A DNA stretch of 64,000 nt, from NCBI RefSeq assembly GCF_024266705.1, contig NZ_CP100756.1, positions 1,178,001 through 1,242,000 on the forward strand, given 5' to 3'. This document shows positions 54,351-63,546 of this stretch, in pieces (within the stretch, counting starts at the first letter, position 1; each line of letters opens with the position of its first letter). Below the pieces are notes generated by a model. It saw only the letters and a program-made list of their open reading frames with translations. It ran no database searches and was not told the DNA's origin. This DNA is from Natrinema gelatinilyticum (GTDB lineage: Archaea > Halobacteriota > Halobacteria > Halobacteriales > Natrialbaceae). Position numbers and translations under genes: made by a program.

Positions 54351-55091
54351 TTAGACGAGTGACAGAAGCGCGGCGTAGCCCACTGCTCCGACAGCGAAGG
54401 CCCAGAATCGGCTCTCGCGATCCGACGGCAGTTCCTCTTTAATTACGTTGAGGACGACGCCACCGGACAGGAACGGAACGAACACCGCGACGAGGAGTTC
54501 GGTCCCCTCGAGTGCGTAGCCGCCCGCGAATCCGGCGATCACGGCCCCCGACAGTATCCATCGTCCCTGACGGTTGTAGACTCGTCCGTGGTGGTCGCGG
54601 AGGCCGTCGTCCGTCACGACGAAGTGAAGCGCCATCGCGAAGACGAAGAGGCCGATATTGCCGAGTTCGCGGTCCCACAGGAGGGAGCCGATGATCGCGT
54701 TATACGCGGCAAACGATCCGAGGTGGATCCAGAAGAGACCCGTTGGCGATGTCTCACCGGGCCGGTCGGCGACGGTATTCGTCTGTCTGGCGAGATGGTC
54801 GAGGCCGTAGAAGACGACGAACCCCGAAAGTGCGATCAGATAGCCGTATCGTTCAGCGAACGCCGACGAGTTCCCGTGGCGCTGGATCGTCGTCGCGGCG
54901 TCGTGGATTTCGGGCAGGAGATGGACGAACACGTACGCGACCGAAATACCGCCCGCAGCGGACAGCCACCTGCTCCGCGGAATTCGACCGCCCACGCCCA
55001 GTCGACCGGCGAAGAAATGCACCAGTGCGAGGACGGTCGCGTACACGAGAAGGATCCCGACGGACGGACCCGCTGGTTCCATCTGACCCAT
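54351..55091 (-). CDS. ZIP-like integral membrane protein
   Basis: The 246-residue protein has eight hydrophobic segments. AYVFVHLLPEIHDA (about 51-64) and FLSGGVVLNVIKEELPSD (near 210-227) resemble the metal-binding helices 4-5 of ZIP transporters (HxxxE-like and EELP motifs), and the last helices end at YAALLSLV. A divalent-metal transport role is therefore a reasonable inference, not a proven one. It starts 46 bp downstream of the cation-antiporter gene on the same strand and may be cotranscribed with it. Confidence 0.65.
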   Translation of the reverse strand: MGQMEPAGPSVGILLVYATVLALVHFFAGRLGVGGRIPRSRWLSAAGGISVAYVFVHLLPEIHDAATTIQRHGNSSAFAERYGYLIALSGFVVFYGLDHLARQTNTVADRPGETSPTGLFWIHLGSFAAYNAIIGSLLWDRELGNIGLFVFAMALHFVVTDDGLRDHHGRVYNRQGRWILSGAVIAGFAGGYALEGTELLVAVFVPFLSGGVVLNVIKEELPSDRESRFWAFAVGAVGYAALLSLV

Positions 55092-55137
55092 CGGCGGGGC
55101 CTACGCGACGAACGGATATGTCTGTTGGCCGACCGAC

Positions 55138-56529
55138 TCAATCGTTCGTGCTTCGCGGCCGATCGCCGCCGATCGGCATCGCCTCGCCGACCGTCCCCGC
55201 GGTTCGGTGAAGGAGACGGCGGAACGACCCCCATCGACGGACGAACAGCACGACGCCCAGTACAATGTAGATGGCCGTGTAGATGAGCAACAACTCGGTA
55301 CTCGAGACCGGCAGCGCCACGTACTCGCGGATGATGGCGAATTCGAGGAGGACCTGCGAGAGGAACAGGCCGAGCAGCGCGAGCGCTTCCCTGACGGAGA
55401 TCTGAAACCGGAGCAGGAGTGCGATGGCGAAAAACGACTGCGCGGCGGTCAGCCAGATCTCCGCGGATTGCTTGAAGTCGAACGCGAGGACGCCGTACCG
55501 GCCGAGCGCGAGGGAGTGGACGACGACGAGCGTCCCGATGAGCAGCGTCCATTGATTGAGTTTCGAGGAGATGAGCGCATTGAAGCCCGCCGTCGAGCGC
55601 GCCTTGTTCACCAGGTAGACGACGACGATGAGTTCCGGCGATTCGGACGCGAGCGGCGCGATCCACTGGATCATGAAGAACGAGGGGATACCGACGCCCT
55701 GACCGAGTTCTTCGAGGCCGTGTGCGAAGGGTTCGACGGCCGTAAAGATCATCACGCCGGCGTAGGCGAAGAGGAAGAGAACGGTCGCGACTCGTCGTCC
55801 CCGTGGGAACTGCTGTAAGTACGCCGGCACGCCGACGTGTTGCGTCTCGGATTCGGCCTCGCCGCGGAGGATGACCGCGATGTAGAGGACGTAGAGACCG
55901 ACGAGAATCAGCATATCGAGGATATCGATGCCGCCGCTGAGCGGGACCAGAAACGCCCAGACCGTTGCGGCGAGCAGGAACACGACCTCGAGGCTGATAT
56001 CGCGATCGAGGACGACGACGTCGGCGAGGAATCCGGGCCGCGATTCCACGGCGGGATCGGACGACGAGCCTCGCCGAAAGATCGTAAAGAGGGCGATCCC
56101 GGCCCAGCCGATGCCGATGAGGATCCGATTCGCGCCGGTCATGTTGGCGACCGCGAGGTTCCCCGCTTCTGTTCCGCGTGGGGTTCCCGCGAACACGCCC
56201 GCGTTCCACGCGTAGAGGGCGTCGACGGCGTATTCGGGGGCGACCGCCAGGACGGCGAGGACGGCGATCGCGAACGCGCGGGGAACGTCCTTCTCGGCCG
56301 TTTCAGCGGCCCACGCGAGGAGGAATGAGGCACCGAGAACGGCGAGGCCCGTCACGATCACCGTCCCGAGCGTCGATAGCGATTGGAACACCGCCGGGAC
56401 TCGGTACCCGAGTCCGGGGACGACGGCGGTCGCATACTGCGGGAGAAGAGACGTCGAGGCCCAGACGACGACCCAAGGGAGTGTCAATGCCAGTGCGATC
56501 GAAATGGGGGCAAGCGCTCGTCGTCTCAT
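55138..56529 (-). CDS. Sodium/calcium exchanger-like membrane antiporter
   Basis: The 463-residue protein has about ten to twelve helices. The alpha-1-like repeat contains LAVAPEYAVDALYAWNAG then NMTGANRILIGIGW; the alpha-2-like repeat contains WIAPLASESPELIVVVYLVN. The Glu in PEYAV and SPELIV and the Asn in GANR occupy the ion-binding positions of the cation/Ca2+ antiporter superfamily. It probably exchanges Na+ or H+ for Ca2+ across the membrane. It heads a co-directional group with the ZIP-like and DUF2391 genes. Confidence 0.85.
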   Translation of the reverse strand: MRRRALAPISIALALTLPWVVVWASTSLLPQYATAVVPGLGYRVPAVFQSLSTLGTVIVTGLAVLGASFLLAWAAETAEKDVPRAFAIAVLAVLAVAPEYAVDALYAWNAGVFAGTPRGTEAGNLAVANMTGANRILIGIGWAGIALFTIFRRGSSSDPAVESRPGFLADVVVLDRDISLEVVFLLAATVWAFLVPLSGGIDILDMLILVGLYVLYIAVILRGEAESETQHVGVPAYLQQFPRGRRVATVLFLFAYAGVMIFTAVEPFAHGLEELGQGVGIPSFFMIQWIAPLASESPELIVVVYLVNKARSTAGFNALISSKLNQWTLLIGTLVVVHSLALGRYGVLAFDFKQSAEIWLTAAQSFFAIALLLRFQISVREALALLGLFLSQVLLEFAIIREYVALPVSSTELLLIYTAIYIVLGVVLFVRRWGSFRRLLHRTAGTVGEAMPIGGDRPRSTND

Positions 56530-56606
56530 GGGGATCTCTAAAGATGCGTACCAGCCGAACGGCCATACATGATACGATACGACGCAAGTATCCTGCTACT
56601 GTCCTG

Positions 56607-57275
56607 TTATTGCTGTGGCGCGAGTTCCTCGTAGGGCTGGACGACCACGAAGCCCTCGGAGCCGGAGAAATCGAGCTGATACGTCTCGTCGGAGGACGAG
56701 CCGATCATGTTCGAAAGGGTTTTGTCGGCGTAGCTGCCCGGGGAGAGAGATCCGCTCCAAGCGACGGTCGCGCTGGGGTCCGTTCGGACCGGCGGCTGCA
56801 ATACCAGCGGATCACCATGGGTGGTGATTGCGATCGTGCCCGGTCCGGAGAGGAAGACGTTGGTCATACCGCCGGCCGTGAACCCCGCGATGCTCTTCAT
56901 CGTTCGGACTTCGTAGTTCACGCTCGCCTCGAACGCGAGGACATCGTTTCCGTTGACCGATATCTCTTCGCCTGCGTCGAGTTCGATGATCTGGACCTCC
57001 TTTCCCTGATCGGCAACGTAGAGGTGACCGGTACCGGTTGCTTCCATCACATCCGTCCCTTCACCCGTCGCCTTCTCCTTTAAAAACCCCGTAATCCCAC
57101 CCTCTGCTGAGGACTTCCCGGTGAACGATATGTCACCGCTGTAGGCGACCATCGATCCGGTCTTCGTCGTTACGGACCCCTCGAGATCGATGTCGAGTAG
57201 CTTTCCGTTTTCGAGTTGAAACGATTCGCCGCCTTCTTTCGGTTCGTTTGCGTTGACAAATTCGTCGACGTTCAT
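56607..57275 (-). CDS. AIM24 family protein
   Basis: The 222-residue soluble protein has an all-beta pattern with repeated Gly- and Ser-rich turns (LENGKLLDIDLEGSVTTKTG, then FLKEKATGEGTDVMEATGTG, and DVLAFEASVNYEVRTMKSIAG), matching the AIM24 double beta-helix-like family. Characteristic phrases include FLSGPGTIAITTHG and the FSGSEGFVVVQPYEE end. The molecular function of AIM24 proteins is unclear; some are mitochondrial in fungi. It is monocistronic, 77 bp from the antiporter gene. Confidence 0.85.
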   Translation of the reverse strand: MNVDEFVNANEPKEGGESFQLENGKLLDIDLEGSVTTKTGSMVAYSGDISFTGKSSAEGGITGFLKEKATGEGTDVMEATGTGHLYVADQGKEVQIIELDAGEEISVNGNDVLAFEASVNYEVRTMKSIAGFTAGGMTNVFLSGPGTIAITTHGDPLVLQPPVRTDPSATVAWSGSLSPGSYADKTLSNMIGSSSDETYQLDFSGSEGFVVVQPYEELAPQQ

Positions 57276-57378
57276 GATATACCGAGCCGGAGAACGGCTC
57301 TATCGCCCCGGTTGGGATGGAGGTATCAAATAAGTACGCATAGATAACATTTCACCTCCTGAAATTGACGGATATCGA

Positions 57379-58974
57379 TCATACCTCGTTCCGGATGAAA
57401 TCCGCCGCTTTCTCGGCGATCATCGTCGTCGGTGCATCCGTGTTTCCGCTCGTGATCGTCGGCATCACCGACGCGTCGACGACGCGCAGCCCGTCGAGCC
57501 CGCGGACGCGGAGTCGGTCGTCGACGACGGCCATGTCGTCGTCGCCCATCTTGCAGGTACCGACGGGGTGGTACAGCGTTTCGGCGGTCTCGCGAATGTG
57601 TTCGATAAGGGCCTCGTCGCTTTGAACGTCCGAACCCGGGAGCAGTTCCTCCCCGCGGTACTCGTCGAACGGGTCGGCCTGCATGATATCGCGGACCAGT
57701 TTGATTCCCGCGAGCAACACCTCGAGGTCGTTGCCTTCGGACAGGTACCGTGGCTCGATGGACGGCTCGTCGAAAGGGTCGGCCGAGCGGAGCGTAATCC
57801 GTCCGCGGCTCTCGGGTCGAAGTTGGAGCACGCTCAGGGAGAACCCATGGCCCTCGGGGTTCTCGAATCCGTGTTCGATGAAATGTGCGGGAGCGAAGTG
57901 AAACTGAACGTCCGGAGTGTCGGCGTTCTCTGAGACGGTCGCGAACCCACCGGCCTCCCCAACGTTCGACGTCAACGGTCCCCGCTGTCGCACCAGGAAT
58001 TTGAGGAGGTTCCACAGCGAGTCCGCGTCATCGAGGGTGATCGATTTCTCGCATTCGTAGCCGACGCCCGCCTGCAGGTGATCCTGCAGATTTCGCCCGA
58101 CACCGGAGAGGTCCTCGACGACGGTGATATCGTGTTCGGCGAGGTGGTCGGCTGGACCGACGCCGGAACACAAGAGGAGTTGCGGTGAGTTGATGGCCCC
58201 GGCCGACAGGATGACTTCCTCGGCCGCGTCGACCGTCGAGGAGGTGCCGTCGTCATCGTCACGCGCGTACGCAACGCCGACGGCCTCCTGACCGTCGAAT
58301 CGAACCCGCGTCACTCGCGCGCCGGTCACCGCAGTCAGATTGGGTCGATCCAGCACCGGTTTCAGGTACGCGTCAGCAGCACTGTGGCGACGGCCGTCCT
58401 CCTGTGTTACCTGATAGAATCCGACCCCCTCCTGATCGCCAGCGTTGAAATCCCCGTTGCGTGGCAGTCCCACCGCCTGCCCGGCCTCGACGAACGCTTC
58501 ACTGAGTTCGTTCCGCGACTGGAGGTCGGCGACGTTCCGCGGGCCGCTAATAGCGTGGTAGTCAGAGGGACCACGTTCGTTGTCCTCCGCCCGCATGAAG
58601 TACGGCAACACATCCTCGTACCCCCAGCCCTCGTTCCCTAACTCGGCCCAGTGATCGTAGTCCACGGGCTGACCCCGGATGTAGATCATCGCGTTGATTG
58701 AACTCGAGCCCCCGAGGGTCTTCCCGCGCGGCCAGTAGAGTTCCCGGTCGTGCAGTTCCGACTGAGGGTCGGTGTGATAGTTCCAGTCGACCCCCGACTG
58801 GAACAGTTCCGAGAACGCCGCCGGAATACCAATTTCGCGCTTCTCGTCAGGCTCTCCCGCCTCGAGCAACAGCACCTCGGTATCGGCGTCGGCCGACAGT
58901 CTGTTCGCGAGGACGCACCCCGCCGGTCCCGCACCCACGATGACGTAATCGTACGATCGTCTTCCCCCCGACAT
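57379..58974 (-). CDS. GMC oxidoreductase (choline dehydrogenase-like)
   Basis: The start at 58974 (MSGGRRSYDYVIVGAG) is favoured over the ATG at 58989, because the TATA box at 59001-59010 predicts transcription starting near 58981. The 531-residue flavoenzyme has the FAD dinucleotide motif VIVGAGPAGCVLANRL, the GMC signature 1 region PRGKTLGGSSSINAM, signature 2 GAINSPQLLLCSGVGP, and active-site His in LYHPVGTCKMG. Choline and other alcohols are typical substrates, and choline oxidation to betaine would fit a halophile, but the substrate is not proven. It is monocistronic. Confidence 0.9.
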   Translation of the reverse strand: MSGGRRSYDYVIVGAGPAGCVLANRLSADADTEVLLLEAGEPDEKREIGIPAAFSELFQSGVDWNYHTDPQSELHDRELYWPRGKTLGGSSSINAMIYIRGQPVDYDHWAELGNEGWGYEDVLPYFMRAEDNERGPSDYHAISGPRNVADLQSRNELSEAFVEAGQAVGLPRNGDFNAGDQEGVGFYQVTQEDGRRHSAADAYLKPVLDRPNLTAVTGARVTRVRFDGQEAVGVAYARDDDDGTSSTVDAAEEVILSAGAINSPQLLLCSGVGPADHLAEHDITVVEDLSGVGRNLQDHLQAGVGYECEKSITLDDADSLWNLLKFLVRQRGPLTSNVGEAGGFATVSENADTPDVQFHFAPAHFIEHGFENPEGHGFSLSVLQLRPESRGRITLRSADPFDEPSIEPRYLSEGNDLEVLLAGIKLVRDIMQADPFDEYRGEELLPGSDVQSDEALIEHIRETAETLYHPVGTCKMGDDDMAVVDDRLRVRGLDGLRVVDASVMPTITSGNTDAPTTMIAEKAADFIRNEV

Positions 58975-59000
58975 GATACTGCATGCCATTGTAGCGAACC

Positions 59001-59010
59001 GTTATAATAG
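59001..59010 (-). promoter_or_regulatory. TATA box of the GMC oxidoreductase gene
   Basis: On the minus strand CTATTATAAC is centred about 32 nt before the ATG at 58974; an ATG at 58989 would fall upstream of the expected transcription start, which decides the start codon. Confidence 0.55.
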
Positions 59011-59299
59011 TTAGTTTCACAGAAAGGCGACACGAGGAGTATCGGCCAAACGCTGGAATCGACCCCGAGTAACACCCGTGTCCGTCCTCGCCGAACGCCG
59101 ATGTTCGTTCCGTCCCTCGAGACGAAACAAGTCGACAGCGGTGCGATTCTCGAGGGCGACGAACGAAAAAGGACTGACCACAGGCTCGGTCGTCGATGCT
59201 CGTGGTTCCGACGGAAACCGCACGAACGGCGATCCGTACTTCAAGAACCTGAACGTGTAACGCGACGATGGAACGTCGGTCGGATGGAACCTGCAGTAA
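59011..59299. other. Intergenic stretch, no gene seen
   Basis: Divergent upstream region between the GMC oxidoreductase and the tandem WHy protein. Frames here (59101-59589 and others) are shadows without motifs. Confidence 0.4.
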
Positions 59300-60322
59300 A
59301 TGGTTCGTCGCAGAACGTGGCTGGTAATGCTCGTCGTAGTCGCGCTGATCGGCGCAACCGCGGCTTACGGCGTTCTCGCAGTCGGTCGACCGCAGGTCGA
59401 ATCGGTCGACAGCAAGTGGGGGACCGTCACGACCGAACGGACCGAAGTCGAAACCCGGATCACTGTCGACGATCCCCTGTTGCTCCGTCTCGGCGATTCC
59501 GCGGCGGACGTATCGTATGTGGTTTCGATGAACGATATCGAGGTCGCGACGGAGCGGGAGAACCGCGTGAAACTCGACGGCAACGATAGCACCGTCACCG
59601 TCTCGACGTGGCTAGACAACGACGACATTCCGGCCTGGTGGGCCTCACACGTCAACAGAAACGAAACCACGACGGTGCGAGTCGACCCCGACGTCGGGAT
59701 CACCTACGTCGGGATCCAACTCTCGACAACGGAGTTGACCCGAACACGAACCGTTCGGACGAATCTACTCGAGCCCTTACGGACGAACGAGACTCAACAG
59801 GTTCAGGCCGGCGGCCAAACGGTGTTCGTCGTCAATGAGACGAACGCGCAGTGGGGCACCGCCACGAGCAACCGATCGCCGATCGACGCGTCGGCGACGG
59901 TCACGAACCCGGCACCGGTTCCGGTGCCGATCACGGAAATCGGGTACACGGTCCGACTGAACGGTATCGTCGTCGGTCAGGGCGTCGCCGCCCGACAAAC
60001 TGTGATTCCACCGGGCAGTACACGAACACTCGATGTGAACGCAACGATCGACAACTCGAGGCTCGACGAGTGGTGGACCACACACGTTCGGAACAACGAA
60101 ACGTCGACGTTGACGGTCGAGTTCGACGCGACCCTCGAGTACGGTGGCGTGACGCGGACTCTCCCGCTCGACGTTCTCTCGTACGAGCGAACGTTCGAGA
60201 CGGACCTGTTCGGCAATGGGACCAACGAGACGAGCAGTACGTCTCGGAGCCAGGAGTCGACTCGGAACCGGTTCCGGGCCGTCCGAAACGAGCCTCCGTT
60301 CGGCCGGAGACCGCATGGGTAG
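59300..60322 (+). CDS. Exported tandem WHy/LEA14-type domain protein
   Basis: The 340-residue protein has an N-terminal signal-anchor helix (about 6-28). Two homologous domains follow: SKWGTVTTERTEVETRITVDDP (from 38) and NAQWGTATSNRSPIDASATV (from about 182). Each continues with a SYVVSMNDIEV or GYTVRLNGIVV strand, a WLDNDDIPAWWASHVNRNET or TIDNSRLDEWWTTHVRNNET segment and further strands. This is the WHy (water stress) / LEA14 fold duplicated within one chain. Such proteins are thought to protect membranes or proteins during desiccation or salt stress. The basic C-terminal tail (RNRFRAVRNEPPFGRR) is unusual. Confidence 0.85.
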   Translation: MVRRRTWLVMLVVVALIGATAAYGVLAVGRPQVESVDSKWGTVTTERTEVETRITVDDPLLLRLGDSAADVSYVVSMNDIEVATERENRVKLDGNDSTVTVSTWLDNDDIPAWWASHVNRNETTTVRVDPDVGITYVGIQLSTTELTRTRTVRTNLLEPLRTNETQQVQAGGQTVFVVNETNAQWGTATSNRSPIDASATVTNPAPVPVPITEIGYTVRLNGIVVGQGVAARQTVIPPGSTRTLDVNATIDNSRLDEWWTTHVRNNETSTLTVEFDATLEYGGVTRTLPLDVLSYERTFETDLFGNGTNETSSTSRSQESTRNRFRAVRNEPPFGRRPHG

Positions 60323-60573
60323 CTGCGGTTTCGCATCACCGAAACGATTGGGGACTCACAGGGACAGTGCGAGGGAGGGAATCGACGAGTGTCAGGTTCG
60401 AAGCGAACGCGACCGTTCGAACCAAATGCAGCAATAGTACGATCTCAGAGAGGGAACAATCGAATAAATGGTCGATAGTCCAGAAGAGTCAAACGTGTGA
60501 ACATACCACGCCCCCATCGAGAGAGGTGACCCGACACTCGAGCTATTTCCCCCTCGCCGGCGAACGACCTGTC

Positions 60574-61032
60574 ATGACCGAATTCCGCGGCGCCTGGACC
60601 GAGGACGAAGTCGAGACCTTCCTCCGGGAGACGACGGTCCCGATCCGGATCGCTACCCGTCGGCCCGACGACTCGCTGTGGCTCGTCGCGCTGTGGTATC
60701 GCTACCGTGACGGTGTGCTCGAGTGTGCGACCGGGGCGAACGCGACCCTGGTCGGATTTCTCCGTCAGGACTCACGAATCGCATTCGAGGTTTCGACGAA
60801 CGACGTCCCGTATCGCGGAATCAGGGGCAGCGGGACTGCCGTAGTGACGAACGATCGCGACAAGGCCGTTCTCCGTGATCTCATCGAGCGCTACCTCGAC
60901 GGGACGGATACCCCGCTGGCCCGGTGGTTGCTCGGCGACGACCGCGACGAGGTTCGCATCGAAATCGAACCGCGAGAGATCTACAGCTGGGATTACACCA
61001 GTCGGATGGGCGAAAGCAAACCGAACGCGTAA
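60574..61032 (+). CDS. Pyridoxamine 5'-phosphate oxidase-like flavin protein
   Basis: The start at 60574 (MTEFRGAWTEDEVETFL) is the natural start; the longer frame overlaps the WHy gene. The 152-residue split-barrel protein has TTVPIRIATRRPDDSLWLVALWYRY near the N-terminus and FEVSTNDVPYRGIRGSGTAVV in the middle, which place it in the PNPOx/F420-FMN-binding superfamily. It probably binds FMN or F420 as a dimer and reduces an unknown small molecule. It is monocistronic, 252 bp after the WHy gene. Confidence 0.85.
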   Translation: MTEFRGAWTEDEVETFLRETTVPIRIATRRPDDSLWLVALWYRYRDGVLECATGANATLVGFLRQDSRIAFEVSTNDVPYRGIRGSGTAVVTNDRDKAVLRDLIERYLDGTDTPLARWLLGDDRDEVRIEIEPREIYSWDYTSRMGESKPNA

Positions 61033-61128
61033 CGGTGCGACGGCACCAGACGCCTCGAGAGCGAGTCCCTGTCTCGCTCTCCGGACAGATCACATCGGAC
61101 CGAAAATCGGAGAGGCCAGCGACCGTCG

Positions 61129-62445
61129 TTACGCTCTCGGGGACGGCTCAGCATGTTCTATCTGCTCGGCCCGGCGCTTGATGCCCCGGAGCATTCCCCG
61201 CTCCATGACGAAGTGGGCGGGTTCCCAGAAGAGGTAGTTCGCCACCCGCTGGAGCGGCGGAACCGACGCGAACGGACCGATCGTGGATCGCCGCGGGTTC
61301 GAGCGCATGCGGGCCAGTAGCCGCGTCGTCTCTTCGTCGACCGACTCGAGGACGAACGCCCACGTCCAGGCCGGCGACTCGCCCGGCGGTCTGAGGACGA
61401 GCGCGCGCTCGGACTCGAGCAGGGCGACCTCCGGCGCCGATTCGGGCGAGTTGACAGAATAGTCCTCGGGTGCTAACCGGACGACGTCGCCCTCCGACAG
61501 ATCCTGATACTCGGGGACGATTCGGTCAGCGTTGTGGATGTCAGCACCGACCGCGTTCTCGAGCCAGTCGTAGCTGTAGAAGCCGCCTCGATTCTGTCCG
61601 AGCTGGGCGAGCCATGGCCAGACCGCCTCGGCGGATGCGTCGATCTCGATCGCGTGAGTTACCTGATTCGTCGCGTCCGGGAGGAGGTCGTCGCCCGGAA
61701 GCGGCGACTCCGCCTTCCCGTCGGTCGTCCCCCAGCGGCGATGCCAGGGTCGGATCACGAGGTGATACGTGCCGGCGAGGACCAGTGCGACTGCCGCGCC
61801 GAGACGTCGGCGGAACGCACTCGACCGGGAGCGGTCTCCGCCCCGGTCGCGTTCTCGCTTCGGCGGTCGGCGTGCGATCGCCTCGGCGTCGGCCGCGATT
61901 CGCTCGAGCGCACGGGACATCACGTACCCCGCGAATGGGCCGATGAGTCGCCAGTACCGCCGGAAGTTTCTGCGGGCGCGCTCGCTCGTCGTCGCCGTGC
62001 GCGCCTCGTACGTCAGAAGCGTCCGTCGCTCGCCGTACGGCCGAACGGAGAGGCCGATCGCGAGTTTCGCGTACCCCGGATCGTCGAACGCCGCGAACGC
62101 CTCGGGATCGACGCGACGCCACTCGATAGCGGGCCGCCAAAATGTCCCGACGGCGCCGAAGACGAACTCCTCCCCCGGATGTTCGGCGAGTCGCGTCCAC
62201 TCGTCGGTCCCGGTCACGTCGGCGAATCGGAGCCGCTCGAGCGGCGGGGTCGACGGTTTCCCGTCGAGCAGGCGCGAGCGGATCGCCGGAACGTCCCGCA
62301 GTCGGGAAAGCGCACGCACGATCGGTCCGGTGTCGGTCAGGTCGGCCTCGAGCATCGCGTCGTACGTCGTCTCGGGATCGGCCTCGACGATTGCGTGTCG
62401 AACCACAGTAACATCGTAGTCGGGCAGGTACCGGTCGATGAGCAT
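61129..62445 (-). CDS. Tandem SRPBCC-type protein
   Basis: The start at 62445 (MLIDRYLPDYDVTVVRHAI) is favoured; 62493 is possible. The 438-residue protein contains two SRPBCC/START-like regions: the first about 8-190 (VRHAIVEADPETTYDAM, then ERRTLLTYEARTAT) and the second about 255-425 (THAIEIDASAEAVWPWLAQLG, FYSYDWLENAVGA, then EVALLESERALVLRPP). Between them is a hydrophobic segment AAVALVLAGTYHLVI that may be a membrane helix. Such proteins bind lipids or hydrophobic ligands. The duplication in one chain with a helix between is unusual, and the ligand is unknown. Confidence 0.75.
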   Translation of the reverse strand: MLIDRYLPDYDVTVVRHAIVEADPETTYDAMLEADLTDTGPIVRALSRLRDVPAIRSRLLDGKPSTPPLERLRFADVTGTDEWTRLAEHPGEEFVFGAVGTFWRPAIEWRRVDPEAFAAFDDPGYAKLAIGLSVRPYGERRTLLTYEARTATTSERARRNFRRYWRLIGPFAGYVMSRALERIAADAEAIARRPPKRERDRGGDRSRSSAFRRRLGAAVALVLAGTYHLVIRPWHRRWGTTDGKAESPLPGDDLLPDATNQVTHAIEIDASAEAVWPWLAQLGQNRGGFYSYDWLENAVGADIHNADRIVPEYQDLSEGDVVRLAPEDYSVNSPESAPEVALLESERALVLRPPGESPAWTWAFVLESVDEETTRLLARMRSNPRRSTIGPFASVPPLQRVANYLFWEPAHFVMERGMLRGIKRRAEQIEHAEPSPRA

Positions 62446-62586
62446 CGACGGATCACTCCCGACCGGAGACCCGGTTGTAAACGGATGTCGCATCAGGTCT
62501 CCCGACGTCAGCCGAGGCAAAAGAAAGAACACGCCGCATGTGCCGGTTCGACGGCTCGTTCACGGGAACCGATTCGGGTCTGCTGC

Positions 62587-63426
62587 TTACTCTCGTGAGT
62601 CGAGTTCCTGGTAGATGACGTGGCCGCACGCCTTGCAGTGGGACGCATCTGGATCGTGATACGACAGGCCGCAGTTCGGACAGGTGACGGCGACCTTTCC
62701 CCTGTGACTCCACTCGCGGACGATCTTGCTCCCTTGCCACGGGATGACGATGATGCCCGCAAGGATCGCAGCCACCGTGACCCACCGCCCGCCGGTCGTC
62801 ACCGGGACGACGTCCCCGAATCCGACGGTCGATAGCGCCACCACGACGTAGTAGAACGCGTCGCCGAACGTGTCGACCGCAGGATTGGCTGCGTGTTCCG
62901 CGCTGTAAAACAGTCCTGCGGAGACGAAAAAGAGGGCAATGACCGTCAATAACAGTTTCAGTGCACGCAACGCATTGTCCGAAATCGTCCCGAAAAAGAA
63001 CTCTGCGTCCTGCGTGAAGCGGTAGAACCGAAGGACTCGAACGACCCGGACGACGCGGAGGAATCCCACGCTGGCAACAGTCGCCACTCCCGGCCAGACG
63101 ACCACGAGGAGCGTCGGCAGGATCGCGATCAGATCGACAAGGGAGTAGGCGTTGAGCGCCTCTGCGAGACGGTTTTCGGCGCCGTACAGCCGCAGAATGT
63201 ACTCAAGCAGAAATATCATGGCGATGGCTACCTCGGCGTTCCACAGGACGGTTCTGACGGACGACGAGAGTGGATACGTCTCCGCGACGAAGATGGCGAC
63301 GAAGACGAGATTCAGTCCCAACAACGCGACGTCGATCGCCTTTCCCAGCCACGTGCGGTGGTCCAACAGGTAGAAGCGAACGAGCGCTCGAGTATCGCGA
63401 CTCCGAGTCGACGATTCGGCCGGCAT
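62587..63426 (-). CDS. Voltage-gated potassium channel-like protein with zinc ribbon
   Basis: The 279-residue protein has a voltage-sensor domain: S1 about 31-50, S2 64-82, S3 96-110, and S4 with Arg124, 127, 130, 133 and 136 every third residue (RVVRVVRVLRFYR). The pore helix and selectivity filter TVGFGD are at 200-205, followed by S6. After S6 a cytosolic segment carries Cys249, Cys252, Cys264 and Cys267 (CPNC...CKAC), a zinc ribbon not found in ordinary KvAP-type channels. The filter predicts K+ selectivity. Zinc or redox sensing by the ribbon is inference. Confidence 0.9.
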   Translation of the reverse strand: MPAESSTRSRDTRALVRFYLLDHRTWLGKAIDVALLGLNLVFVAIFVAETYPLSSSVRTVLWNAEVAIAMIFLLEYILRLYGAENRLAEALNAYSLVDLIAILPTLLVVVWPGVATVASVGFLRVVRVVRVLRFYRFTQDAEFFFGTISDNALRALKLLLTVIALFFVSAGLFYSAEHAANPAVDTFGDAFYYVVVALSTVGFGDVVPVTTGGRWVTVAAILAGIIVIPWQGSKIVREWSHRGKVAVTCPNCGLSYHDPDASHCKACGHVIYQELDSRE

Positions 63427-63546
63427 TCGACAGCGACACTTCGGGATCGAAATACGTAGACCCTCGGATCACGCAGAGAGCGATCCGTTCGACGTCGAGC
63501 GAGAGCCTCACGTCCGGGTGTCCACCTCGTCGAGCAACGGACGGAG

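Noticed and set aside
54836..56209. 457-codon minus-strand frame
   Set aside because: Arg-rich out-of-frame shadow of the antiporter and ZIP-like genes.
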